DNA of 64,000 nucleotides. Source: CBDBIK01 sp965206145. Lineage in GTDB: Bacteria; Pseudomonadota; Alphaproteobacteria; TMED109. The DNA lies in the NCBI GenBank assembly GCA_965206145.1, contig CBDBIK010000002.1, positions 505,632-569,631 on the forward strand. The letters run 5' to 3'. The translations under genes and the position numbers were made by a program. The notes beneath the pieces were generated by a model. The model was given only the letters and a program-made list of their open reading frames with translations, was not told the DNA's origin and did no database searches. Each line of letters begins with the position of its first letter. Position 1 is the stretch's first letter. Below, one piece after another: positions 25,577 through 33,994 of this stretch.

Positions 25577-27850
25577 CAAAAGAACGGCCGAGGGAAGAAT
25601 CCGGGCGGGATCGGCCTCAAGAACGAGTAGCTTTCCCTCGAACCAAGCATCTACCTGGTCACGGTACCACCGCGAGAGCGGGTTCCCCGCCTGGCCGCCT
25701 GCCAGCACCGTCAAGGAACGTGCGGGCTCGGCAAGGTCGTGCACGAGCCTCACTCCGGGGCCATGAACCCTTGCAAAGGGTGCATCCTCGTCGTTCCAAT
25801 CCCCCTTCATCTGCATCACCGTGAACGGCCCGCCGCCATGCGGGCGCTGGCTTCCGAGAAGCCAGTCGACAGCGAAAATTCCTGAAAAAAACGAGTGAAG
25901 GTGTGATGCCTGGTTCTCATCTCCCCAGCGCCAGCGAGCAATCTCCGCTCCATGGCGCTCCGCAATCCACGCAAGAGCCTCATCAAGAGCTTCACGGATC
26001 AAGCTTCGGCAGCCATTGGATTCTTCTCCGGAACATCCGGGAATTTCGCCTGCGAGCATGCCCGCGATCAGTCGAGGCTTGGGACTGAGAAACCCTCCGA
26101 AGGCGTCTTCGCTCACGATTTTCGAAAACAGACGTATAGAGATCGCGCGGTGCCAGGCCGAATAGATAAGAGGTTCAGGCCAATCCCGGTCCATCGAATG
26201 ATCCCAAACAGCAAGCAGGGACGCCGCCTCGGCGGCCCTTCCCTCGAAGGGACCGGAAGCGAGAAATATCGGGACGAGAATGTCGGCTGCGCGGGAATGA
26301 ATATCTGGCTGGAAATCCCGGAAATTTTCCGCCGTGAAACCCGCTTCTGGCTCGTTCCGAAGAAGATCCCGGATGCGTTCGGCACGGTGCTCGGGAGGGT
26401 TTTCCCGGGAGAGAAACCCTTCATAGCCTTCTGGTATGAGTCGCTGGTTGGCACTCACGACCTCACCGTTCAGCGGGTTGATTTCACCGGGAAGGGCGCT
26501 GCCCTCAAGGAATCCCGCCCAGTCGTTCTTCGCCTGACTGCCATCGAGCGGTATGAAACCGTCGCCGGTCCGGCGGATCGGTATGCGCCCAGAGACGACG
26601 TAGCCGATGGTTCCGTCGGCGGCGGCGTAAATTACGTTCTGGGATGGCGAGTGGAAATCAGAGATCGCCCGACGAAGCGAGGACGCATCGCCTGCGCGGG
26701 CAATGCCGAACGAAGCGCGATAGGTGGGGTCAGATTCTCGGAGTGCTGACCAACCGAGTGCCAGAACTTTCCCGGGAGCCGGTTCGGCATAGGCCTCGCC
26801 GTGATCGGAGACGACAGGGCCATGGCGTGTCTCTCGCACCTGAATAACATCGGGATCATCGCCTCGAACCTCGATGATCTCGGAACGGACGGTGAAGGGT
26901 CTTGGCCCGTCGGGCGACATGTAGGAATCGGGATTTTTAGGATCCACGGTCTCAATAAAGAGATCCTGAACATCTGCGTAGCTCGTGGTGAGGCCCCATG
27001 CAACGTGGCGATTCCTACCGCTCACGATTCCGGCAACGCCAGGGATGGTGGCACCCCAAGCGTCCATCCCGGGCGAGGAAAGGTGCGCAAGGTACCAAAC
27101 AGGTGGCATGGAGAAGCCAAGATGGGGGTCGTTTGCAAGGAGAGGTTTTCCGCTTGCCGATCTTTGCCCCGCAACCACCCAAGCGTTGGAGCCCGGAAGT
27201 GTCTTTGTCTGTGTCGGCCAGATCTCGCGAAGCCGCGCCTCCCCGAGGCGGTCCGCAAGGTTCAAGCGAAGTGCTTCCGTCCGGGCGTTGCCAGAAAGAA
27301 GCAAGGACATCATTTTGATCGCGAGCACGCTGTCCGAGGCAAGCCAGGGGTCAGCCGAGAGACGGAGGAGACGGTGCTCCCACGGCAAGCCGTCCGCATC
27401 CAAGGCCGCATTGACCCCGGCGGCGTAACCTTCAAGCAGTGCCTTCGAATCGGGATCGGCGGCAACGAACGCCTCCTCGGCGGCCCGGTCGAGACGAAGG
27501 GTGCGAAAATAGCGATCAGTTCCCAGTGCACCCTCTCCCAATCCTGCGGCAAGACGCCCTCGGCCTGCCTTGCGGGCGAAGTCCATTTGGGTGAAACGGT
27601 CCTGGGCGTGGACATAGCCAAGACCGAAAAACGCATCCCGATCTGTCTTCGCAAACACGTGGGGGATGCCGTACCCATCGCGCACGATGCGAATCGGTGC
27701 CTCAAGGGCATGTGCCGTTCGCACTCCGTCGATCTGGGGAAGTGCGTGCCACAATGCAAATAAAGGGAGAGCCAGGGCGATCGCCAAGGCGAGCACGACG
27801 AGCGATGCAACCAACTGAAAAACACGGATGACGATGGAGGGCAAGAGCAA
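25553..27850 (-). CDS. Penicillin acylase family N-terminal-nucleophile hydrolase
   Basis: A 765-aa precursor. The N-terminus has one hydrophobic segment (VFQLVASLVVLALAIALALP), a signal peptide or anchor, so the enzyme is periplasmic or membrane-bound. The alpha-chain region contains RIVRDGYGIPHVFAKTDRDA and YVHAQDRFTQMDFARK. Autoprocessing is expected at LPG|SNAWVVAG, where the Ser becomes the N-terminal nucleophile. The later LANDPHLGFSMPPVWYLAHL and ETRHGPVVSD segments are typical of the beta chain. Members cleave amide bonds of penicillins, acyl-homoserine lactones or related N-acyl compounds. The natural substrate is not predictable here. Confidence 0.92.
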   Translation of the reverse strand: MLLPSIVIRVFQLVASLVVLALAIALALPLFALWHALPQIDGVRTAHALEAPIRIVRDGYGIPHVFAKTDRDAFFGLGYVHAQDRFTQMDFARKAGRGRLAAGLGEGALGTDRYFRTLRLDRAAEEAFVAADPDSKALLEGYAAGVNAALDADGLPWEHRLLRLSADPWLASDSVLAIKMMSLLLSGNARTEALRLNLADRLGEARLREIWPTQTKTLPGSNAWVVAGQRSASGKPLLANDPHLGFSMPPVWYLAHLSSPGMDAWGATIPGVAGIVSGRNRHVAWGLTTSYADVQDLFIETVDPKNPDSYMSPDGPRPFTVRSEIIEVRGDDPDVIQVRETRHGPVVSDHGEAYAEPAPGKVLALGWSALRESDPTYRASFGIARAGDASSLRRAISDFHSPSQNVIYAAADGTIGYVVSGRIPIRRTGDGFIPLDGSQAKNDWAGFLEGSALPGEINPLNGEVVSANQRLIPEGYEGFLSRENPPEHRAERIRDLLRNEPEAGFTAENFRDFQPDIHSRAADILVPIFLASGPFEGRAAEAASLLAVWDHSMDRDWPEPLIYSAWHRAISIRLFSKIVSEDAFGGFLSPKPRLIAGMLAGEIPGCSGEESNGCRSLIREALDEALAWIAERHGAEIARWRWGDENQASHLHSFFSGIFAVDWLLGSQRPHGGGPFTVMQMKGDWNDEDAPFARVHGPGVRLVHDLAEPARSLTVLAGGQAGNPLSRWYRDQVDAWFEGKLLVLEADPARILPSAVLLLTPGEVH

Positions 27851-27867
27851 AACCTGGATGGATTCGT

Positions 27868-29061
27868 CTACGACGTGTTCTGGCTGGGGTCGTCGAGAAG
27901 AGCGAGTACTGATGCCCGGTCGCCATCGAGATCCGGGGCCGGCCCGCGCTCAGCAGGATCGGGATGGCTCGGCATTTTTATAGGATTACCTGCGACCTTG
28001 AGACCTGCCAACGCCTCACTGTTAATCCCGACAAGCATGTTGCGGGCCTTGACTTGAGGTGACTCCACCGCCTCACCGACATCATTCAAAGGACCAGCGG
28101 GAATCCCCGCCGTCTCGAGACGTTCAAGCCACGTCTCTCTCGATTCCGTACCGAGCCGAGCTTTGATTGCCGCCTCGAGTTCGTCCACGTTTTCAATGCG
28201 CGCGCGGTTGGTCGAAAAACGAGGATCGCTCATCAACTCCGGTATCCCCAAGGTCTCGCAGAGTCGTTCGTGCATGCGGTCGTTTCCTGCGGCAAGTACC
28301 AAGTAGCCATCGGATGCGCGATAACAACCGAACGGTGCGATCGCCGGATGGCGCGAGCCGGACGGAGGCGGAGACTGCCCCGTGGAACTGTAGCGGGCCA
28401 CAGCGTTTTCCAGAATCGCGATTTGGCTGTCCAGCATGGAGACATCAACCAATTGCCCCTTGCCCGTACGCTCACGTTCGAAGAGGGCCGAAGCCACGCC
28501 GATTGCGGTGAAAAGCCCAGCCGCGATGTCGCCGATCGATGTGCCAACACGTGTCGGGGGTCCGCCTTCGTGTCCAGTAAGCGACATCAACCCACCCATC
28601 CCCTGGACGATCATGTCGTAGGCAGGGCGCCCAGCCCAGGGACCTGTCTGGCCAAATCCAGAGCACGAAGCAACGACAAGGCGTGGATTTTTGGCGTTTA
28701 ATTCTTCCCAGCCGTAACCGAGGCGATTCATCGTTCCCGGGCGAAAGTTCTCCACGAGTGCGTCAGCTTTTTCGAGAAGGCTCTCGAAGATCACGCGATC
28801 GGCCTTGCTCTTTAAATCGAGCGCAACACTTTCCTTGCCGCGATTGAGTGAGGCGAAATAGATAGAAATACCGTTATGCCAAGGGCCGAAATCGCGCGAG
28901 TCATCGCCATCCGGCGGCTCAACCTTGATGATGCGAGCACCCAAGTCGGCGAGAACCATAGTGGCAAAAGGTCCTGCAAGGACGCGACTGAGATCGAGAA
29001 TGACGGTCCCCGCAAGCGGGCCCGAGACTCCACCACGGCTGGATTCGGTACTTTCCGTCAT
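27868..29061 (-). CDS. CaiB/BaiF family (class III) CoA transferase
   Basis: The start is placed at the ATG at 29061 (MTESTESSRGGVSGPLAG); the frame is open further but less protein-like. Length 397 aa, normal for class III CoA transferases. Family features are VILDLSRVLAGPFATMVLAD then LGARIIKVEPPDGDD, NRGKESVALDLKS, the catalytic-Asp region GRPAYDMIVQGMGGLMSLTG, and RTGKGQLVDVSMLDSQIA. It moves CoA between carboxylic acids; the substrate is unknown. The next gene on this strand (penicillin acylase family) starts 18 bp after its stop, so the two are probably co-transcribed. Confidence 0.93.
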   Translation of the reverse strand: MTESTESSRGGVSGPLAGTVILDLSRVLAGPFATMVLADLGARIIKVEPPDGDDSRDFGPWHNGISIYFASLNRGKESVALDLKSKADRVIFESLLEKADALVENFRPGTMNRLGYGWEELNAKNPRLVVASCSGFGQTGPWAGRPAYDMIVQGMGGLMSLTGHEGGPPTRVGTSIGDIAAGLFTAIGVASALFERERTGKGQLVDVSMLDSQIAILENAVARYSSTGQSPPPSGSRHPAIAPFGCYRASDGYLVLAAGNDRMHERLCETLGIPELMSDPRFSTNRARIENVDELEAAIKARLGTESRETWLERLETAGIPAGPLNDVGEAVESPQVKARNMLVGINSEALAGLKVAGNPIKMPSHPDPAERGPAPDLDGDRASVLALLDDPSQNTS

Positions 29062-29202
29062 GAAAATTCCCCTGCATCGACTATCGTCGGACGCCCGCAA
29101 ACCGGCAACCCTGCCAGGAAGCAGAACCTGGACGAACCTGGGCTGCGCACCCCGACGAAGGATCCCCTGTCGCCGAATACGGTACCGTGCGGGGGGAGAA
29201 AA

Positions 29203-30063
29203 ATGAGTATGTCAGCCCCGCCGCCTTTTCAGTGCCGTAGGCCCTGGATCACGGGCGATCTCCAGACCATCCGCAACTTCCTTCCTTGGCGGGCACCGGG
29301 AACTGAATCAGGTTCAGGGGAGAGAATCGTCCTGCCAATGCGAGATGGAAGCGGAGACAGTTTGGTCGCACGTCTGCACCGCCGACAGGGTAAGGGACCA
29401 CTCATTGTTCTGGTACACGGACTCACGGGTTGCGAGGACAGTCCTCACGTCCTTCAAGCTGCCGGCGCATTCCTCGCCGATGGGAACGAAACGGTCCGCC
29501 TCAACCTCAGAGGAGCACCACCAGGACGTGCGCTCGCCAGGCGGCACTACCACATGGACAGCGTCTCCGACCTCGCAGACGCATGCGTAGCACTTGCCAA
29601 GATCCATCCTCAAGCCGTGGCCCGAGGGATCGTGCTGATCGGTTTTTCGCTCGGCGGGGCGCTTGCATTGCGACTTGCCGCATCAGACTACGTTCCTGAC
29701 TCGCTTCGGGCCGTAGTCTCAGTTTCCGCGCCACTCGACCTCGAAGCGACCTCGAAGCGGCTTTCGCGGTACCGGAACCGCCCTTACGAACACTGGCTTC
29801 TCAAACGTCTGCGCAAGGAATCCGAACTGATCTGGCAGTCCAAACTTCCTGAAATTGGAACCGTGCTTGCCCGGGTACGTTCGCTCCGTAGCTTTGACAA
29901 TATCCTCACCGCACCAGAGGCGGGCTTTCGGGACGTTACTGACTATTACGCCTCGTGCTCGCCGCTGCGGAGCCTGTCTGATTTGCGCGTTCCCTCACTG
30001 CTATTGCATGCAGATGACGACCCTTGGATTCCTCCTCCGCCTGCGGACATGCCGCAGAACGAT
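29203..30063 (+). pseudogene. YheT-family alpha/beta hydrolase, truncated by prophage insertion
   Basis: The gene starts at an ATG at 29203 (MSMSAPPPFQCRRPWITGD) behind GGGGGGAGAAAA. Visible are the oxyanion motif VLVHGLTGCEDS, the nucleophile elbow IGFSLGGALALRLA, the YheT-like PYEHWLLKRLRK, and the acid residue in PSLLLHADDDPWIP. The normal ending with the catalytic His (a GGHxGF-type motif, some 60 residues on) is missing. After PPPPADM the translation turns to low-quality sequence and stops at 30189. The break coincides with the proposed prophage end, so the rest should lie beyond the prophage's other end, outside the window. The product would lack the catalytic histidine. Confidence 0.8.
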
Positions 30064-30075
30064 TGTGGGGAACCG

Positions 30076-30090
30076 AAAATAACTGGATAT
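30076..30090 (+). repeat. Direct repeat AAAATAACTGGATAT, copy 1 (candidate transposase end-binding site)
   Basis: This 15-bp sequence recurs exactly at 30183-30197, 107 bp away. It lies 12 bp inside the proposed prophage end, as expected for the end-binding sites of MuA-type transposases. Functional role is inferred from position only. Confidence 0.5.
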
Positions 30091-30182
30091 CGGGAAGAGC
30101 CGGGACTAGGCGGGAAGAACCGGGCTGGAGCCCATAAAAACAAGGACTTTGCGGGTGTCTCCCATCCAAGTCCGGATGGAAA

Positions 30183-30197
30183 AAAATAACTGGATAT
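30183..30197 (+). repeat. Direct repeat AAAATAACTGGATAT, copy 2 (candidate transposase end-binding site)
   Basis: Second exact copy; see 30076-30090. Mu has several spaced transposase sites at each end, so the spacing fits. Confidence 0.5.
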
Positions 30198-30379
30198 TCT
30201 CGCTTCGGAGGCCATGAATGGCTCCGAAAACGGATTTTTACGGGCGTTTCAGAGGTCGTTTTTGGGCCGGAAAATCACCCGGATTGCGGATATGGATTCG
30301 CCGGGGAATTCTTCCCGGCCGGCGGGGCTGTCGAGCACCGGCATCGCGCCCGAGATGGGATCATCATCAGGGGGAGATA

Positions 30380-30583
30380 ATGAGACCGGGGCGGCCAGGG
30401 CGACAACCGCGGCCGCCGGTTTGGGGTCTCGAGGAGTTGAGGATTGTCGATCCTGCATGCGGGACGAGGGCTTTGCTGCTTGCAATGCTGCGTGAGGCAG
30501 TTCGCCACGTCATCATTGCCGGCCCGGAGACGGATCTGCGACTACTCTGGACCCACCTCGTGGATCGTGATCACGGCAGGTAA
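30380..30583 (+). CDS. Small phage protein at the prophage end, 67 aa, unknown function
   Basis: ATG at 30380 (MRPGRPGRQPRPPVWGLEEL) preceded by a strong AGGGGGAGA ribosome binding site 3-4 bases away. The protein is Arg/Leu-rich with a likely amphipathic helix in ALLLAMLREAVRHVIIAG. It is the only rightward gene at this end of the prophage and converges with the reverse-strand late operon, overlapping its last gene by 13 bp. It could be a moron or an end-proximal lysogeny gene. No family recognised. Confidence 0.45.
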   Translation: MRPGRPGRQPRPPVWGLEELRIVDPACGTRALLLAMLREAVRHVIIAGPETDLRLLWTHLVDRDHGR

Positions 30584-30957
30584 TCGCGCCCAAGGACCAG
30601 GGTCGTCGTCGTCCCATCTTCATTGGTTATGATCCACGGGGGATACGGAACGCCTTCGCGGAGTTCGACGTCCCGGAAGACGGGAGGAAGCGTTTGGCGG
30701 AGGGGCTCGTCGAGGATGGGCCAGTAAGCCCTGAGCAGCAACCATAAGAAATCGCGCGGGTCGTGGGCCGGATCAAGCAGATGGATTTCCATTTCGTCGT
30801 TGCTGAAATCAACCGGCGTCGGCTTGGCGAGGATCTCCTGCATCCGGGACACTTTGGAGTGTTCGCCAGTGACGGTGCCCTTTTCGTCATCCCAGATCAC
30901 GCTGCGCGGCTCGCGGCCACGCAGCCTGTCCGGAAGCATGATGGTGTGAACTGCCAT
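30571..30957 (-). CDS. Phage protein of unknown function, 128 aa, last gene of leftward late operon
   Basis: Start placed at the ATG at 30957 (MAVHTIMLPDRLRGREPRSV), directly after the stop of the F-like gene. The frame is open further upstream but that part overlaps the F-like gene. The protein is acidic with no membrane segment (VDFSNDEMEIHLLDP, AYWPILDEPLRQTLPPVF). I do not recognise the family. Its position at the end of the head/packaging operon suggests a virion accessory or head protein. Confidence 0.6.
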   Translation of the reverse strand: MAVHTIMLPDRLRGREPRSVIWDDEKGTVTGEHSKVSRMQEILAKPTPVDFSNDEMEIHLLDPAHDPRDFLWLLLRAYWPILDEPLRQTLPPVFRDVELREGVPYPPWIITNEDGTTTTLVLGRDYLP

Positions 30958-30958
30958 G

Positions 30959-32485
30959 TCACGGATCGTAGCGGAAAAGCACGCCCAGAACCAAATACAG
31001 CATCTCCGGATCATCGCGCACCAAGTCTCGGAGCAATTCCTCCCCATGCCGGGGATGAAAGAGAACCTGATGGGCGACGGTGATCACCTCCAAGGCCGGT
31101 GCGGGAAACCCCGCGTATTCCCTACCGAAGTAGTTATCGACGTAATCATCCTTCCGGCCCACAACACTTCTGCGATATCCACGGAGAACGCGCAATGGCT
31201 CTGTCCGGGTCCGCCGCCGGTGCAGGTCCTGGAACATCCGGTCGAGTTCGGGCATGACGTACTGAACGTGGTGGAGGTATTCGTGCAACGCGGTTCCGAG
31301 CTCGTCACCCACGCTGATGAGAGCGCCTTGGTCTGGTGAGATCGCCCTCTCGATGCTCCCGCGTTCCGGAGGTGCGAGATATCTCCCCTTTTGCGGACCT
31401 CCAGAGGGGAGGTTCTTGACTGTGAGTTTGGTGCCGTTGGCTTTGCGGATCCATCCCGCAGGCAGTACCTCCACGGCTCTCCGCACTCTCTCCGCGGCCG
31501 CCGCGTCGGCGGCGCTGTCGGTCAGGGGCCGCACCGCCGCCGCGACCGACCCTGCTCCTCGCTCTTTCCGGAGCTTGACGATGAGGGCCTCGCGGACGTT
31601 CTTCGGGAAGTTGTCGCTGTCGATGTTGATGTCTCCGACCAGATCGAGCAGCTCCTCCCAGATCGCCCGCCCGGTGACACCGAACGAGTCCAGGTCGGTC
31701 ATCAGCTGGCGGCGGATGGCCACGGGCACGCCCGTTAGCTTCGTTGCAAGGATTTTCTGCGCGTCCGCCGCTAGATCGACGGTGCCGACGTTGTGGGCGA
31801 ATCCAGGCGCAATCCCGACGGGAACGTGTTCCACCTTGCCGGTCCGGCGATTTCGCCAGGGCCTGGTCCGCACCTTCGGGTCCGGCGAGACCTTGAGGTT
31901 GAAGCGTTTGAGGTCGTCCTTGTCCATCTGCTGGACGGTGCAGCGGCATCGCCACCCGTTCGGCGGGAAGTGCGTTTCCCAGAAGGGGTGGTCGACGGGC
32001 AGGACAATGCCATGCCATGCCCGGTGCTGGTCCCGGGTCCGGTTGTCGTGGACGGCGACGTAGCGGAGGTAGGGCATCCGGTCCTTGAGCCTCTGGATCC
32101 GCTGCCACCGGCCGTGGGCATAACTGGTCCGAAGGTTGGTGTCGAAGATTGTCTTCAGCCGGTGGAGCGATCCGAGCTGCACAGTGCGGACCTTGCCGGT
32201 CGCGGGGTCGACTATCTTCTGTCGGCCCCACCAGCCCTTCTTCACCAGCAACGGTTCGAGACGAGCTTGAAAGGTTGCGAAGGTCTCGCCTTTGGCGATG
32301 ACCTCGTCGACCGCACCTCGGATATCCCGGAGGATGTCGAGGCGCATGGCCTTGGCGACGGTGAACGACCGGGTGTGCAGAGCCGCGCTTGTGTCGCGCC
32401 AATCGAATCCGACGTGGTGTCCTTTGGCCCGGAAATGCTCGACCGCCTCCCCGGGCGGAACGTCGAGGATTTCAGGTTCAGGCAT
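30959..32485 (-). CDS. Phage head morphogenesis protein (Mu F / SPP1 gp7 type) with C-terminal HExxH zincin-like domain
   Basis: A 508-aa protein in two parts. Residues 1 to about 230 form the minor head protein domain: FDWRDTSAALHTRSFTVAKA, NLRTSYAHGRWQRIQ, VHDNRTRDQHRAWHGIVLPV and a Cys-containing WRCRCTVQQ, all typical of Mu gp30 (F)/SPP1 gp7. The C-terminal part, after a spacer, has LGTALHEYLHHVQYVMPELD, an HExxH zinc-protease motif, then a conserved YFGREYAGFPAPALEVITVA, with the Glu after the motif that such zincins need. Related phages have this fused metalloprotease-like domain. The role is unknown: maturation of head proteins, or a protein injected with the DNA. Confidence 0.85.
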   Translation of the reverse strand: MPEPEILDVPPGEAVEHFRAKGHHVGFDWRDTSAALHTRSFTVAKAMRLDILRDIRGAVDEVIAKGETFATFQARLEPLLVKKGWWGRQKIVDPATGKVRTVQLGSLHRLKTIFDTNLRTSYAHGRWQRIQRLKDRMPYLRYVAVHDNRTRDQHRAWHGIVLPVDHPFWETHFPPNGWRCRCTVQQMDKDDLKRFNLKVSPDPKVRTRPWRNRRTGKVEHVPVGIAPGFAHNVGTVDLAADAQKILATKLTGVPVAIRRQLMTDLDSFGVTGRAIWEELLDLVGDINIDSDNFPKNVREALIVKLRKERGAGSVAAAVRPLTDSAADAAAAERVRRAVEVLPAGWIRKANGTKLTVKNLPSGGPQKGRYLAPPERGSIERAISPDQGALISVGDELGTALHEYLHHVQYVMPELDRMFQDLHRRRTRTEPLRVLRGYRRSVVGRKDDYVDNYFGREYAGFPAPALEVITVAHQVLFHPRHGEELLRDLVRDDPEMLYLVLGVLFRYDP

Positions 32486-32500
32486 CAGTGGTTGCGGGGT

Positions 32501-33994
32501 TCACGCCTCGTCCTCGTCGCCGGAAGCTTCGAGGTGCGTCGAGAATGTGCTGCGGTGGAGGCGTTCGGAGACGAGGCTTCCGTCCATCCGATTGAACAGG
32601 TCGGCAAGCTCCGACTTGAGTTCCGAGAGACCTTCTCCGCGCGCGTGGGTCTGCTCCGCGGCCGCAAGGACTGGCGTGATCATCGGTTCCGCAAGCGGCT
32701 CCCAGTCGTCGCCTGCGAGGTCGGCGGCGCGGGAGATGGCATCGTCCGTCCCGGCGGCGAACCGAAGCGCGTGCTCGAGCGCACCAGGCGCAGGAGGCGA
32801 CGGTGCCGGCGATTCCTCCCAGCGGCCACCATAGGTCTTCTCGATGTGCTCGCGCGTGGGCCGCAATGCAGAAGTCCGCGCGATCCGCTCCTCGCGTTCG
32901 GCACGGGCATCAAGGTTCTCGGGCGGCTCGACGTCGCGAACGATCTTCGGCGTCGCGGCTCCGGGGAAATTCCAAGCGGTAAGCCACCTCGCGACCGAGG
33001 AGCTCAACGCTTCGTTGAGGGTGCGGCAATCGGCGGCGACGACTTCGTTGCGGACGTCTTGCTGGACTTCGGCGGTGCCTCGCCACGGTCCCTGGTCGGT
33101 GGTCGAGCTCTGTCCGAGGATGGTGGTGGCGAGCATGCGGTCGAGGTAGCCGCAGTAAGCTTCAAAGTCGCCACCGGTCCGTTGGCGTGCCTCAAGGAGC
33201 TGGATGGTCTGGCCTTCCGGCAAGGCGATGCCGGAAGCGGTAGCAAGGGATTCGAGCTTGGAGACGAGCTGGCCGACCTCCGATTCAGTGGCGCCCTGAC
33301 GATACGTCCCCATGCCGGTGGGGGATCCGAACCGCTCAAGTGCGACAGCCCAGAACTTCAGCCCGTGCCTCTTGAACCACACAGGCCAGAAGCACCAACG
33401 CCCGAGGCCGGGGCCATAAGGGGTGTCGCCGTGCTCGCCGGGACGAGTAAGGACCACGAACTTTGCCGCAGACAGCTCCTCGCCGCGCGGGTGGGACCGG
33501 GTCACCAGGAGGGGATCGCAGGCGGCAGACCACAAGAAGCGATCGGGCGCGCGCACGCGGATGTCGGCGATGCCGACGTGCTCATCGCCGGGTGCCCAAA
33601 GCACTTCGGCGACGGCGAAGCCGAACCAGAGGTGGGAAAAGAGCGTCTGGCGGCAAATCCGATTGAATCGAAGGCCGCGGATCTGCACCCGGAGGTGATC
33701 GGCAGCGGCGGTATCGGCAGCGGAGCTGGAATCGCCGCCGGGCTCGACGTCCCAGGGCCGCGACACGGCGGCATCAAGCCTCTGATCGAGGGCGGCCATG
33801 GCGCGTTCATCTCGAAGTGTTTCCCGGTAGAGCTTGAGGACCTGCCTGTCGTCGCCAAGGGTCTGGCGGTAGCGCTGCCAGACGCGCGGGTCGGGGCCGA
33901 GCTCGCCGATGTAGGAGCTGGCGATCGAGGAAACGTCGGTGAGGCCGGAGATCTCGTCGAACTCGGGCTTTCTTCTGGGGGCAGCTTCGTCCAT
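32501..33994 (-). CDS. Phage portal protein, DUF935 (Mu gp29-like)
   Basis: A 497-aa portal of the Mu gp29 type, forming the ring through which DNA enters and leaves the head. Seen: SSYIGELGPDPRVWQRYRQT near the start, ALDQRLDAAVSRPWDVEPG, the conserved HLWFGFAVAEVLW, and WYRW-type stretch GRWCFWPVWFKRHGLKFWAV. A run of charged helices and TATPKIVRDVEPPENLDAR follows at the C-terminal side. It overlaps the terminase stop/start by one base (33994) and is 16 bp ahead of the F-like gene. Confidence 0.9.
   Translation of the reverse strand: MDEAAPRRKPEFDEISGLTDVSSIASSYIGELGPDPRVWQRYRQTLGDDRQVLKLYRETLRDERAMAALDQRLDAAVSRPWDVEPGGDSSSAADTAAADHLRVQIRGLRFNRICRQTLFSHLWFGFAVAEVLWAPGDEHVGIADIRVRAPDRFLWSAACDPLLVTRSHPRGEELSAAKFVVLTRPGEHGDTPYGPGLGRWCFWPVWFKRHGLKFWAVALERFGSPTGMGTYRQGATESEVGQLVSKLESLATASGIALPEGQTIQLLEARQRTGGDFEAYCGYLDRMLATTILGQSSTTDQGPWRGTAEVQQDVRNEVVAADCRTLNEALSSSVARWLTAWNFPGAATPKIVRDVEPPENLDARAEREERIARTSALRPTREHIEKTYGGRWEESPAPSPPAPGALEHALRFAAGTDDAISRAADLAGDDWEPLAEPMITPVLAAAEQTHARGEGLSELKSELADLFNRMDGSLVSERLHRSTFSTHLEASGDEDEA

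Noticed and set aside
30380..30583. Mu Com/Mom-type DNA modification gene at the prophage end
   Set aside because: No zinc finger or acyltransferase motifs in the 67-aa protein.
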